Source of the DNA: Lepidurus packardi
Taxonomy: Eukaryota; Arthropoda; Branchiopoda; Notostraca; Triopsidae
Assembly (NCBI GenBank): GCA_023053545.1
Contig: JAKZAN010000002.1
Span: 12,582,790-12,646,789, forward strand
DNA: 64,000 nucleotides
Reading direction: 5' to 3'
Position 1 is the stretch's first letter. Each line of letters starts with the position of its first letter. The position numbers and the translations under genes were made by a program. The notes under the pieces are model-generated. The model saw only the letters and a list, made by a program, of their open reading frames with translations, made no database searches and was not told where the DNA came from. Below, one piece after another: positions 22,600 to 34,871 of the stretch.

Positions 22600-23663
22600 G
22601 TAAGCTTTGGGCATTTACCATGTTTAGCTTCTCACATGTTTTGCTTTTCACACAAGACCAGTCCACCCGCTACTTGTTTCCACCTTGCTTTTAAAAAGGA
22701 TCCACATTTATTTCATTACACCTAAAACGGGTATACTAGTTTCAGATCAAGTGTTAGAATCTGGATTTACGAGGTTTTCTAATCATGTGATTCGAAAGTT
22801 TCCCTATTACACTCTGGCAGTACTGTCTTATGTACTTTAAATTATATATTCTAGATTCAGGAAAGATATTTCTGTTTCTAAATTTACTATGGAAACTTTG
22901 GCATACTGAGCTACGCAGAAATTGGCCACGTGCGGTTCGTAAGTCTCATGTTTATCTTAGAATTGACGAATGCTTAAGGCTTGTAAAGTTTCATTACGAA
23001 GCGAACCAGCGTATTTTCAATGTACGGAAAATGGTCCAAGCAAGTACCAGCAGAAGATGACGACTCCTTACACCACTAATTCCGTCCAAACCGGATGCTT
23101 AGACCTTACGTCTAATGAACTCAATCTAACTAAACCTGCAGTCGATCGCCAACAAGTTCACGGTTGTTGACTAGAGTGATTTGGAAGCTTCTCAATATAA
23201 ATAAATTGAAGAGAATCAGAACTATTACGAAGTTTCCATAGCCAAAAAAGTAGAAGACGTCAAGTTAAAGGGTAAATCAATATTGTATTCATGTAATCAA
23301 TATTGTCTTTCGCACAAATTATAAGTTTCTTAATAATTTTCTTAGAATTGATATAATCTTTAGGTTTTAGTATGATTTGAAATTGGTTTGCTACTGAAAA
23401 CTCGTAGGTTTCATGTGAATCATTCCTATTGGTATAGAGAAGGATACTAGTTTTACCGTTCGGTAATTTAAACATCTGTTAATGTTAGTTTTGCTTAACG
23501 ATTAACTAATGATTGTGTTAAGTTTGATTTGTTTAAAATTATTTTGCTCGCTTCCCTTGTAGCTGCACATGAAATAGATTTCAAGCTTGTGGGCAATAAA
23601 TAGTGTATTTAAGTTCTCGCACACGCATTTAGGAACATCTCACACAAGTTTGGTTCGCTGTTC
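22600..23663. other. Intergenic region between C and D
   Basis: No gene supported. Parts match 33610-34871 between F and G, for example CTAGTTTCAGMTCAWGTGTTAGAATC near 22737 and the CTGAAAACTCGTAGGTTTCA block at about 23393. This is the third spacer of the triplet unit. The middle part is diverged between the two copies. Confidence 0.6.
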
Positions 23664-24308
23664 TTAGTATTTAGCGGGTTGATAGGCGGGCTTGGTGTAG
23701 GAAGTAGTGGGGGTATACGCCTTGTAGTCACCAGAGTACTGGACATCAGCAACATAGCCGCTGTAGCCATCGACATAGTAGTTGACAGTCTAGGAAAAGA
23801 GAACGATTCTAAGTCAAACTAAAGCGTCGAATGAAACCCAAAGATGTACCTGACGACGGCCATCGGGGAGTACGACGTAGTAAGATCCCTTGGTGTTGTC
23901 ACCGTTGCGGTTTTCTTGGTGTCCCATGTCTACGTAGTAGTCATCCTTGACGGCCCAGTCGAAGTTGTAGTAAGCTGGAGCATAGGATTCTTTGTAGGCC
24001 GGGGCAGAGTACGATGGAGCGGAGTAGGATTGCTTGTTGTACACGTCAACAGCGGAAGCAGCCGCGATAAAGGCGAGGACCAAGAAGACCTGTTTTGAAA
24101 TCAAAATTCATTAAATTTTAGTTACATTGGTAAACAAACAAATCGTGTTAAAATTCTGTACTTGCACCTTTACAAAGGTTCAGTTCAACCATAACTAAAT
24201 CGTTAAATTACCAAGTTACGTTTAAAAATCAAAGGTACGTTGATTCCAAGTTATTATTGAAGTGTAATTTAACGTAAGAATTAAGAATAAATAACCTTAT
24301 ACCTTCAT
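23664..24308 (-). CDS. RR-type cuticle protein D (chitin-binding)
   Basis: Exons 24308-24303, 24089-23850 and 23789-23664 give 123 residues. Signal peptide and RR domain are as in A. The tail (SYTKPAYQPAKY) is shorter by one five-residue PAYQQ-type repeat, a length difference shared with G. Flanks match A, G and H. Confidence 0.93.
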
Positions 24309-24360
24309 GATTGTTCGGAAAATGTTTGCTTGCTTGTTGAATGAAGCTAAAGCTGTTGTG

Positions 24361-24393
24361 TACTGTTTCCCCAGTCTGCGCTCGGTACTTATA
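24361..24393 (-). promoter_or_regulatory. Core promoter of cuticle gene D
   Basis: Minus-strand TATAAGT (24393-24387) and ACAGTA initiator (24366-24361), same spacing as gene A. Confidence 0.65.
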
Positions 24394-24419
24394 CTCTCAA
24401 GAGAAATTGTACTTCGTTT

Positions 24420-25324
24420 GTAACCAAACTCGCTTTACAGATTTTCCTACCACACCCGCTGCGTGCCCTCTTTTTGACTACATACAAAAAAGGTGTGTGC
24501 TTTTTGTTTTTTCTCTTGCTCTTGACCCTTATATAAACACTATAACGTGCCAATGATGGAGCGTTTTTAGTGGGCAGGTTGTACTTGTTATCCCTCAAAT
24601 TCCCACGTTGCAAGTACTGCAAGTGAAAGTGGTTCATGTCATGTCAACTTCTTACATAATTAAAAGAAAACTAGTCAGACAGCATGTGTTGGGAATCGCG
24701 GTAGCAGAGCAAAAATGTTTGGAAAGGCGAAAATGGTTTCACTTTTCAGCTCTCATAATCCAAATCATTTGGATATTAGAAGCTTATCTTGTCGCTAAGA
24801 AATTGGCCGGTCACAAAACGTGTTACATTGTGAGCAAGATAATCATAAGTGGGTATTTTTGTTAAAAAATTAACCAATTCTGGAATTTCTTCTCTATTTT
24901 TTGCCTTTTTTAACGAATCAAATTTGAGAAATTGGTCAAGTTAAGACGAACACGATAGATTTTGGTGAAGCCATCGACAATTCAGATCTAGAGGGCTTGG
25001 GCTTTACGGACGATTTCATGTTCGAATTATGGATGCCGAAGCTGGGAGACTGAGGAAATAGCAGTGTCTAAATTAGCAAAGAGATTTTTTCTTTTGTGAC
25101 AAATTCTAACCCTTTGAAACCAAGAACTACAAGGTTTGCCCTTTTTCTCAATGAAGAGGGATTAGCTTCTCGACTAAAGGGCATTCAGTAAAGAAATTGA
25201 AGACTATCAGAACCACAGATTAGAATTAATTGAATTAATTGAAGATTATCAGAACCTCAGTATTAAGTTTAGCACGGGATATCCATAGCACTATGCTATC
25301 CTATTTTGTAAATTTTAATACTGT
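24420..25324. repeat. Duplicated spacer block, copy 2 (left part, interrupted by gypsy element)
   Basis: Matches 19040-19975 and 41190-42075. No gene supported. The block resumes at 30683 after the insertion. Confidence 0.8.
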
Positions 25325-25680
25325 TGTTATGTACCCCGGTACATGTGCACTAGTAAGCGCTAGGCTTGGGGTAAACGGGCACCAGTTTTCCCTTGTTTTG
25401 TTTTGTATTACCTTGTTTGTACGATGTCAACCCCCGAGGTGGAAAAGTGAGTTAAGTTCGGGAGTGGTGAATCCAAGGGAGGGAGAAGAGAAAGAGTGGT
25501 CTTAGAGAACAGAGGTTTTGTCAAGTGAGCAAAAGAGATAGGCGTGCCCGTGAAATCAACCCCCCATTGTTAATTATCATTTACACTGTCATTGTTGTAA
25601 CATCGACAGTTGAGGTGTTGAATACAGTACGTATTTTTCCCCTTGTTCTTCGTGTCAAACGTGCATTTACTCCCATAACA
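25325..25680 (+). repeat. Gypsy left LTR
   Basis: 356 bp, ends TGTTAT and ATAACA (inverted terminal hexamers). It is followed by a short segment containing TGGGATCCCGAGCAG, the likely primer-binding site; the tRNA was not identified. Confidence 0.95.
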
Positions 25681-25809
25681 TTCAGCGGTGGGATCCCGAG
25701 CAGCCGGGGATACCTTGCCACGTAGCCAGCCCAGCGAGTACGTCTACGTCAGCGTGACACAAGAAGCGAGTTCAATCTGGATCGGGAAGAAGTGGACGTC
25801 GGGTTGGGA

Positions 25810-26600
25810 ATGGCTAACGCTAATGCGAGGGCACTGGTGCATCCGCCAACCTTCAATGGAACCGGAGATTTCGGCCAGTTCCTCGTACGTTTTCACCGGG
25901 TAGCGGTAGCTAACAGCTGGACGGACAACATGTGCCGGCGTATATTGCCTGCTTTGCTGGAAGGACCAGCAGGGATGGCTGTGGATGGCCTGGAGCCATT
26001 TCCGGAGACTATCGACGGGTTGGAGTCCGCTCTGAGGGGTATTTTCCGCCGTTGGAAGCACAGCGTTTATACTTGGCAGAATTTTACGACCTTACGCTCT
26101 TGCGGGAGGAGATGCCGCACGTTTACGCAACGGACCTCAAGCGACTGTTTAGAGTAGCCAATCCTGAAATAAAGGAGGAGGCAACGGTTGAGAAGTTCGT
26201 AATGGAACAATTTATTAAGGGTCTGCCAGTGGAGTGGCGCGCTGCTTTCTACGACGCCCAAATTAGCAGCCTGTCCGGGCTGGTAGCGAAAGTGAATATT
26301 TGGCGAATGTCCCGACAATTAGCGCGGCAGTCTGAGAGGAAGAGTTCGGTTAACCGGAAGACGGTGAGTCAAGATGACCCGAAGGGTGGTACGCAAGACG
26401 GGCGCGGAGGTGACCAGAAGATGGCTAGTGGTCCGGCTAAGTATTCCAGCGGTACCAAGCGCATTACCTGCTACGCCTGCAAGCAAACGGGGCACGTCAA
26501 GCGTGAGTGCAAGGTTCGTTGTGGTTCCTGTGGGTTGAAGGGGCACGTCAAAGTACGATTGTCGTACGAAGTGCCGGGTATGCAACCAAGTCGGACACGT
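25810..26600 (+). pseudogene. Gypsy gag, frameshifted
   Basis: A capsid-like region starts in one frame from the ATG at 25810. Homology-like continuity (AEFYDLTLLREE, LKRLFRVANPEI) passes to another frame at about 26040-26075. A CCHC zinc knuckle, CYACKQTGHVKREC, lies at 26469-26510. A second knuckle begins CGSCGLKGH and is broken by another frame change near 26545-26575. Gag would package the element RNA. The two shifts prevent a normal product from this copy. Confidence 0.8.
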
Positions 26601-29600
26601 GCAGGCCAATTGCAAAAGCCAGAGCGGCGACCCCAAGGCGTCATCGAGCGCGTCAGGCGGAGCTGTGACGAGTCGGCGTCTCCCCACCGATGCTTGCTAC
26701 GTCGTGCATGCTCTGGCGGGTGGACTACCTTGCAACGCGGTAATCGACAGTGGGAGCGAAGAGTCGCTGATGGGCCTTCATCTTGCAGATAGAATACCCG
26801 GACTTCGGGTACGCGACACAAGTCATCGGGTGACAACGGCGGATCAAGTCAGGATTTGCGGACCGATGGCGTTACGCGAGTGGCCTTGCGGGTGGGAAGC
26901 GGCGAGACTACCGACGTGGACTTGATCTTGGCCAGCTGTACCGACGATTTGATCCTGGGTATGGACTATCTTCGTCTTGCTTCTGCGAAGATCGACTTTG
27001 CATCCAATCGAGTCGAACTGTTCGGAGTTCGTCTAAGCCCCAGCGATTTCCGCGGCGCGGTTAGGGTTCGCGAGTTAACCGTCATCGAGCCGGGCACGGA
27101 AGCTTTGGTGCCCGCGACTGTGAGAAGGCCGTTCGGCACCCGCCGCCTAACCACCTCAGAAGTATTGCTCGTGGAGCCAAGCCGAAGAGCGGGCGGTAAA
27201 GGCCTGTTGATGTTTCGTGCCTGCATTGCGGAAGGGGCCGAAGTTATTTCTGTACGCCTGCTCAACGTGTCGTCGGAGCCGTTGGAAATTGGGCCAGAGG
27301 AAGATGTGGGAGAGGTTAGCATCGGCGAGTTGGCGGAGGATATGCTGCCCCCTGTGGAGAGCGACAAGATCGGGAGCGACGTGGGGTCGATAACTTTGGA
27401 CCACTTGGAGGGTGCCCGAAGAGAGCAGGTTCGCAAGATGCTGTCGCGATTTGAGGATGTGTTCTCGTATGATGGCAAGATCGGGCGGGTAACAGACGTA
27501 GAGCACCTGATCGAGACAAATGGACCACCCATTAAGCAGCGGGCGTATCGTACTCCAATCCGCCTAAGGGACGTGGTGCGGGAGCAGGTAGGCAGCATGC
27601 TGGCTAACAACGTCATCGAGACAAGCACATCACCGTGGGCGAGCCCGATCGTCCTCGTGAGGAAGAAAGACGGGTCATACCGTTTCTGCGTGGATTTTCG
27701 GCGAGTGAATGCGGTTACGAAAAAGGATAGCTATCCACTTCCGCGCATGGATGACTTGCTGGCGGCTGTTGGTAAGGCCCAGTGGTTCACTAGTTTGGAT
27801 CAGTGGTCGGGCTATTGGCAAATCCCCATGGAGGCCGGATCGAAGGAAGTGACGGCATTTACGACGGACGAGGATTTATTCCAATTCACCGTCTTACCCT
27901 TTGGCTTAACCAACGCGTCAGGCACATTCCAACGCCTGATGGATTATCTCATGGGAGGCTTACGCTAGAAGTAAGTCCTCATATACCTTGATGATGTGCT
28001 TATATTCAGCTCCAGTTTCGAGCAACACGTTACGGACGTTGAGGAGGTTTTGCAGCGCATCAGGAATGGCGGGTTGAAGCTTAACCCTGGAAAGTGCCAA
28101 TTCTTCACGCGAGAGGCTGCGTTTTTGGGCCATATCATCAGCGCCGGTGGTTTGAAGCCTTCTCTTGACAAAGTGGCAGCCATAGCCAGTTGGCCCACTC
28201 CAGGCTGCGTACGAGACATTCGAAGATTTTTGGGCTTGAGCGGGTACTACCGCCATTTCATACCCAACTTTGCATCGATGGCAACACCCCTCGTCAACTT
28301 GACCCGTAAGGAAACCCCTTGGCGGTGGTCAGGGAAGGAAGCATGTGCTTTCAACCAGCTTCGTGACGCCTTGTCGCGAGAGCCAGTTTTGAGGAGCGTC
28401 GATCCCGAGCGTCCGTTCTGGCTCACGACCGATGCGAGCAAGGGAGGCTGGGGAGTGGTGTTGTCCCAAAAAGATGAAGCCGAGCGGGAGTATGCGGTGT
28501 CTTTCGCATCTGGATTGTGGAACCCTGCCGAGCAAAATTATAGCGTCACAGAGCAAGAAATGTTGGCCCTAATTAAAGGCGTCGCAAAATACAAACATTA
28601 CTTATTGGGGCGCGAGTTTACGGTGGTGACAGATCACCAGGCATTGAGATATTGGAAAACGATGAGTCTGGATTCTCCTCGTTGGGTACGTTGGGTAGGA
28701 TGGCTGACCCAGTACAATTTCAAAATCCTACATCAACCAGGAGAGAAGATTCCCCACGCGGATACTTTGTCCCGAGTATGTCGGCAGGTAGCGGTTAGCG
28801 CGAGGCTGACCGAAGCGACGGACCGGTCACCAGAGTTCGGATGGCTGAGGCGGTACATTCTGGCAAGCGCCTAGGAACGACCGGAACTGGAACAGGACAA
28901 GCCACCGTCGAAGGAGTTGGAGTTTTATTTGGGGGAGCTAAAGAAATACGCCGTGCAGGATGGAGTCGTAGTGCGTAGTTCAGCGGGCGAATCAAGGCTA
29001 AACCGGCCTCAGCTGTTGGTTCCACCAGAAGCGCGTGCGGAGATCCTGCGGCTAGCGCACGACGCGCCGACCGCGGCGCACCTGGGAATTGGGAAGACAT
29101 TGTCTAGGATTACCCCTCACTATTTCTGGTGCGATCTGAAGAAGGATGTACGCGCTTACGTGCGATGGTGCGCACCGTGTCTTCGCTTACTGCCAAACCT
29201 CAAACCGGCGTCAGAGAGTCGTGGCACCATTCCCATTTTGGGTGAAGTTTTTCGCCAGATCTCGATGGACATTTTGTCCGTTCCACGGAGCGAGAGCGGC
29301 AGGCGTTACGTCCTAGTTGTATCCGACCTCTTTAGCAAATGGGTGGAGACGTACGCCTTAGAAGACCAGACTGCAGAGACCGTAGCGGATTGCCTGTTGG
29401 AGTACATCTGCCGTTATGGTGTCCCAAGAACTATCCTCACGGACCAGGGGACCAATTTTGAATCGAAGTTGGTCAAGAGTATCTGCCATCGGTTAGGGAT
29501 CAAGAAAATTCGTACGACTCCCTACCACCCTGCTCGCAATGGGCAGACAGAGCGGTTTAACCGGACGCTCTGCGAGATGCTAGCGCAATACGTCAACCGG

Positions 29601-30275
29601 CGGCAGACTGATTGGGATCAATGGCTCCCCGTAGTCACGCTCGCGTATCGGACAGCTGAGCACAGTACGACGAAGTTCAGCCCATTCGAGCTGGTATTCG
29701 GGAACGTGTGTCGCACTCCAGTTGTGACGGAGATGGAGTTGGAGTTGAGCGAGGAGGAGGACGCACAACATCTGCTAGCCAGCGTCGAGTATCTGCGGGC
29801 CTTGAAGGATATCCTCGAATGGTATCGTGCTCGAGCCAGGGATGAATTGGGGCGGTATGGCGAGAAGATGCAACAGGATCCCGTCCCTCGTCATATGGTG
29901 GGCGATTTGGTATTCCGGAAGGTTGGCCAAGTCCCGCGTGGAACGTCGCCAAAGTTGGCCGCGCGTTTTAAAGGGCTGTATGAAGTAGTAGAAGCCAGCC
30001 CACCTAACTACGTCATCCAGAAGGGGCGTGCTAAGAAGCGGATCCACGGGTCCAACTTACGCGGGGTCAAGGCAGCCGAGCTGAGAAGAGCACCATCGCC
30101 GGCGTACAGTTTGGATGGATCTTTAGGTATTCCCCTCGGCGATTCAGACACGGAAGAGCCCGAACCACCCTTAGTGGAGGTAGACCTAGACGCCGCAATC
30201 TCTGCTAGAGATGGACGCGTAACACGCCATGGGCGTCGCGTTAAGCAGCCGGCGTGGTTGAGAGGTTATTGTTGA
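26576..30275 (+). pseudogene. Gypsy pol (protease, RT, RNase H, integrase), frameshift and three stops
   Basis: Protease with an IDSGSEESL active site lies at about 26740, in a different frame from the rest; a frame change falls between about 26850 and 26925. RT runs from about 27500, with YRFCVDFRRVN and the catalytic YLDD at 27984-27995. Two in-frame stops, TAG 27966-27968 and TAA 27972-27974, stand just before it. RNase H (TTDASKGGWG, about 28420) follows. A third stop, TAG 28872-28874, separates it from integrase. Integrase has an HHCC zinc site (about 29056-29180) and catalytic Asp, Asp and Glu codons at about 29268, 29442 and 29550, then a chromodomain-free tail ending at 30275. The copy cannot make a full polyprotein. 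Confidence 0.88.
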
Positions 30276-30326
30276 GTCATTTGGAATTTATGACTGTTTC
30301 GGGGCTTGTGTTTAACCGGTGGAGGA

Positions 30327-30682
30327 TGTTATGTACCCCGGTACATGCGCACTAGTAAGCGCTAGGCTTGGGGTAAACGGGCACCAGTTTTCCCTTGTTT
30401 TGTTTTGTATTACCTTGTTTGTACGATGTCAACCCCCGAGGTGGAAAAGTGAGTTAAGTTCGGGAGTGGTGAATCCAAGGGAGGGAGAAGAGAAAGAGTG
30501 GTCTTAGAGAACAGAGGTTTTGTCAAGTGAGCAAAAGAGATAGGCGTGCCCGTGAAATCAACCCCCCATTGTTAATTATCATTTACACTGTCATTGTTGT
30601 AACATCGACAGCTAAGGTGTTGAATACAGTACGTATTTTTCCCCTCGTTCTTCGTGTCAAACGTACATTTACTCCCATAACA
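30327..30682 (+). repeat. Gypsy right LTR
   Basis: 356 bp, about five substitutions from the left LTR. The purine-rich GGTGGAGGA directly before it is the probable polypurine tract. Confidence 0.95.
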
Positions 30683-31024
30683 CTGTGATCAAAACTAAAT
30701 ACGAAGTTCCGTATTATTAAAGAAGAGTCATTGACATTACGTTATAGTTGCTTATTGAAAATTCGTAGGTTTCATGTAAATCATTTCAATTGGTCTAAAA
30801 AAGGATGCTAGTTTTACCGTTTGCTAGTTTAAATATTGGTTAATGTTTGTTTGGGTTAACGTTTCTGATTAACGTTAACTTACGTACTTATGATCTTACG
30901 ATCTTACGTGCTTCCATCTTCGCTAGACACGAAATTGGTTTCAAGCTTATTGACGATAAATATTGTATTTGAGTTCTCACACACGCAATCAGACCATCGC
31001 ACAGAAATATCCGTTTTCGGGTTC
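30683..31024. repeat. Duplicated spacer block, copy 2 (right part, after gypsy element)
   Basis: Begins CTGTGATCAAAACTAAATAC and continues the block interrupted at 25324, matching 19976-20320 and 42085-42411. It forms the 3' flank of gene E. Confidence 0.8.
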
Positions 31025-31815
31025 TTAGTATTTGGCGGGTTGTTGGTAAGTGGGTTGGTAGGCGGGTTTGGCGTAAGAAGTAGTAGGTGCATACGCCTTG
31101 TAGTCACCAGAGTACTGGACATCAGCAACATAGCCGCTGTAGCCATCGACGTAGTAGTTGACGGTCTACGAAAAGAGAACGATTATGAGTCAAACTGAAG
31201 CGTCGAATGAAACCCAAAGATGTACCTGACGACGGCCATCGGGGAGTACGACGTAGTACGATCCCTTGGTGTTGTCACCGTTGCGGTTTTCTTGGTGTCC
31301 CATGTCTACGTAGTAGTCATCCTTGACGGCCCAGTCGAAGTTGTAGTAAGCTGGAGCATAGGATTCTTTGTAGGCCGGGGCAGAGTACGATGGAGCGGAG
31401 TAGGATTGCTTGTTGTACACGTCAACAGCGGAAGCAGCCGCGATAAAGGCGAGGACCAAGAAGACCTTTTTGCAATGTGAAACAATAATTAGCCGTGAAC
31501 TTTCTAGTCTTAGTACTTCAGTACTAGTCAGAGTACTGAACTTTAGTACAGTACTTTAGTACAGTACAGTACTTTAGTACTGTACTTTAGTAGTACAGTA
31601 CTTTAGTACAGTACAGTACTTTAGTAGTACAGTACTTTACTTTTAGTACTTACAGTACTTTACTTTACTTTTTACTTTACTTTTAGTACTTACAGTACTT
31701 TACTTTACTTTTTACTTTACTTTTAGTACAGTACTTTACTTTAGTACAGTACTTTACAGTACTTTAGTTCTTCAGTACTAGTCATAGTACTTTAACTTAT
31801 AACTCTTACCTTCAT
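31025..31815 (-). CDS. RR-type cuticle protein E (chitin-binding)
   Basis: Exons 31815-31810, 31465-31226 and 31165-31025 give 128 residues, B-subtype (tail YAPTTSYAKPAYQPAYQQPAKY). Intron 1 is expanded to 344 bp by an AGTACAGTACTTT simple repeat (about 31498-31790), against 60 bp in B. The intron 1 acceptor (GCAAAAAG) lacks a pyrimidine tract, as in B. Confidence 0.92.
31498..31792. repeat. Self-complementary simple repeat in gene E intron 1
   Basis: About 295 bp built from AGTACTTT, AGTACAGT and TTTACTTT words. AGTACT is its own reverse complement, so the array can form many hairpins. It is absent from the sister gene B. Confidence 0.9.
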
Positions 31816-31900
31816 GTTTGTTTGCGGGAAGACTTTTCCTTGCAATGCTGACTGGATGAAGCTAGAAGGTGTTGTGTATCGTTCGGTAACGAGATTCCAG

Positions 31901-31908
31901 TATTTATA
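31901..31908 (-). promoter_or_regulatory. TATA box of cuticle gene E
   Basis: Minus-strand TATAAATA about 90 bases before the ATG, homologous to the gene B box. Confidence 0.6.
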
Positions 31909-31914
31909 GGTGAT

Positions 31915-32980
31915 TTGGAAAGGCTGGGTTTATAACACTCAGTCAGATACAAACCATACGGTTACGTTCACACGAAACGTACCACACCCACTCCTTGGGC
32001 CAACCTTGGTAAACAAAAATTCACTTTTGCTTTCTTTGAACTTGACACGCATAACTAGGTACGGTTAGGACAATTGATTAAAAATGGGTCTTTTGTAGCT
32101 GAATTGCCTTCGCGAAAGTTATTCCCCGTTAATACAACCCAGAACGCTCTATGATAAGCAATACTGGTCAATATTGGGTCAGCTTTTATGGTTTTATAAC
32201 CATGAAACTAAACTTGATTAATAAATTGAGTAGAATTGGGTCAAAGTTTACTGTTAATAAATTTAACGTAATTTTTACTTTTCAACTTTTCTGTTTGCAA
32301 TGATTAGACTATTGTAGTGTTACTTTGAATATTTAAATTAAGTAGATTCAAATTTTTTTTTCATGTTTATGAATTTTTGGTCTGTTTTTATCCTTTATTG
32401 TCTTCCGTTTTGTACTTTTAATTATTTGTATTAATTGTAATGGTATCCTTTAAAATGTATTGAAAAATTGGCAATAGAGCAAAACCTTACGTTGACATGA
32501 AAAAGTAGTCAGAAAAACTAGTTTAAAAGTAGTCAGAAAAACTCAAGTACTATAGTGTTGGTTTCTATTTCATTCCTGATAAGAAAAAAGGCACTTTTGT
32601 GGGTCATCAACGCGTTGTATCGTCGTTCTGCACAATAAACGAGACCGTACGTGCATGTAAAAGCTTCTGGGTCACGTTTGATGCAATCCAATTATATATT
32701 AGACGAAACAGCTGTTTTTTTCTTAATAGTAAATTTTTGTGGAATTATTTGGAATTATACCATCGCGTGTTTTTTCGATTACTTTACGAATAAATAGGCA
32801 AGCAATAGAAACGTAATAACGGAAACATAAAAAAAAATATGGCAAAAAAGTACATGTAGAAAACGGGAGTTTTGTGATATTAAAATAGTGTATTTATCTT
32901 TGTAAAATTTCTCAAACGCAGTTGGATTTTTTAAGCAATAATATTAACAGAGAGACGAAATAGAAAATCCTTTCAATTTC
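31915..32980. repeat. Spacer block between E and F (copy 2 of block Q)
   Basis: Homologous to 20930-21967, with several small insertions and deletions. No gene supported. The conserved 3' flank of C/F-type genes starts at about 32870. Confidence 0.75.
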
Positions 32981-33503
32981 TTAGTATTGGGCGGATTTGT
33001 AGCCGGGTTGGGCATAAGTATTGGCTTTGTATTCTCCAGAGTGCTGGACTTCAGCAACGTAGCCGCTGTAGCCATCGACGTAGTAGTTGACAGTCTACGA
33101 AAAGAGAACGATTATGAGTCAAACTGTAGCGTCGAATGAAACCCAAAGATGTACCTGACGACGGCCATCGGGAAGTACGACGTAGTACGATCCTTTGGTG
33201 TTGTCACCGTTGCGGTTTTCTTGGTGTCCCATGTCGACGTAGTAGTCATCCTTGACGGCCCAGTCAAAGTGGTACTTGGCTGGTCCATACGATTCTTTGT
33301 AGTCTGAGCCCGAGTACGACGGAGCCGAGTACGACGGAGAGCCGTGGGATTGCTTGTTGTACACGTTAACGGCGGTGGCGGCCGCAACTAAAGCGAGGAC
33401 CAAGATGATCTAGTATGTCAGAAATTTGAAAAGAAATTGAAAGAAATTTGATTTAAATTGTAGGTCTTGTAACATTAGTTAACAGAGTCCTACTTACCTT
33501 CAT
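32981..33503 (-). CDS. RR-type cuticle protein F (chitin-binding)
   Basis: Exons 33503-33498, 33409-33155 and 33094-32981 give 124 residues. Nearly identical to gene C in signal peptide, SHGSPSYSAPSYSGSDY spacer, RR domain and NTYAQPGYKSAQY tail, including introns. The near identity of introns points to recent duplication or gene conversion. Confidence 0.92.
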
Positions 33504-33564
33504 GATTATTGAATGTTATTTTTTTGCTTCTGATGCTTACTGGATGTAGCTAGAAGCTGTTGTG

Positions 33565-33596
33565 TACTGTATCCATCTGAATTTCCCGAATTTATA
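33565..33596 (-). promoter_or_regulatory. Core promoter of cuticle gene F
   Basis: Minus-strand TATAAA (33596-33591) and an ACAGTA initiator (33570-33565), as in gene C. Confidence 0.6.
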
Positions 33597-33609
33597 GCTA
33601 GGAGAAAGG

Positions 33610-34871
33610 CTATAATGTTTAAAGGCATTCACCGTCACGTGTGCAGATTTTCACAAAAGACCACTCCACCCACTACTTGTTTGAACCTTGCTTTTAAAAA
33701 AGGATCAATATTCTTTCCTTACACCTGAAAGGTGTTTACTAGTTTCAGCTCATGTGTTAGAATCCGGATTTACGATGTTTTTTAATCATGTGAATCGAAA
33801 GTTTCCCTCGGACCCATTACACTCGGACAACTAGCGACACCTACCTGCTTTAAATTAAATTCTAGATTAAGAAAAGGTATTTATATTTCTTGCTTTTCTA
33901 ATGTATCTCTAATGATCCTTTGCTTTTAATTCCGCATTCACTATGTTATATTATACTAACTCTTAGTAGCATAATAAAATATTTGTAACAATGTACATAA
34001 ACTACTTTTATACTACTTGCAGTACTACGATATAGACTTGCAAGTACTATATTTGTGTTATGCTACACTAATTACGTTTTCCCTGCTTATTCAGAAACGT
34101 GATGCGAAGCATGAGCCTTTTTAATGCATAAATAAATGATAATATGAAATGATAACTCTGAAATAGAGATGAAAGTTATCCAGAAACAAATACGAAAATT
34201 CCTTAGTGCAGTGTTCTTTGCATCGTATAGGTGCCAAAGACAAACTTTCGAGTTCAATCAAATCCTTCCTTTGCCTCACTTCCTAACCAAACTGTCGTTT
34301 ATAAGAGGACTTTGTACCAGTTGTAGTAAGTACCTTCTAGAAGTTTTGCCTTTTTTTCTTGATTGTGGAGTTTCCTCATGCCAAATGAAGCTCAAAGTCT
34401 CTTTCCGATAATCAAAGAACTGTGTAATAGAACCATTGAGCAGTTTCCATAACAACAATATAGAACACGTGAAGTTCCAGGGTAATAAATATTGTATTCA
34501 TCCTTCAGCAGGACACAAAAATTCTAAGTATAAAAGTCAGTTTTCTTAGCATAACTGCTAAAAAAATTTACGGTTTAATTTTATTTGAAATTTATTTGCT
34601 GTTGAAAATTCATGGGTTTCATGTGAATCATTTCAATTGGTCTAGAGAAGGACACTAGTTTTATCGTTCGGTAATTTAAACATCTGTTAATGTTAGTTTT
34701 GCTTAACGACTAATTAATGATAGTGTTAAGTTTGATTTGTTTTAAATTATTGTGTGGGCTTCCCTTTTAGCTGCACATGAAATAGATTTCAAGCTTGTGG
34801 GCAATAAATAGTGTATTTAAGTTCTCGCATAAGCATTTAGGAACATCTCACACAAGTTTGGTTCGCAGTTC
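33610..34871. other. Intergenic region between F and G
   Basis: Matches the C-D spacer in part, especially the last 300 bp (CATGTGAATCATTTCAATTGG, GCAATAAATAGTGTATTTAA). The segment 33860-34560 is AT-rich without a supported gene; the two short overlapping open frames there on opposite strands have no domain. Confidence 0.55.

Larger units (their letters stand above)
25321..30686 (+). mobile_element. Ty3/gypsy LTR retrotransposon, with 4-bp target duplication
   Basis: Two 356-bp LTRs (25325-25680 and 30327-30682), starting TGTTATGTACCCC and ending CCCATAACA, flank a gag-pol region in the order PR-RT-RNaseH-IN, which defines Ty3/gypsy. CTGT directly precedes the left LTR (25321-25324) and directly follows the right one (30683-30686). 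Paralogous sequence at about 19968-19987 reads straight through this site with one CTGT. The LTRs differ at about five positions (roughly 1.4 per cent), so insertion is fairly recent, yet the coding region has several breaks. No env-like frame follows pol. The internal part is visibly more GC-rich than the host sequence. Confidence 0.97.

Noticed and set aside
26966-27628. 220-codon minus-strand frame in the gypsy element
   Set aside because: Antisense shadow of the GC-rich pol frame.
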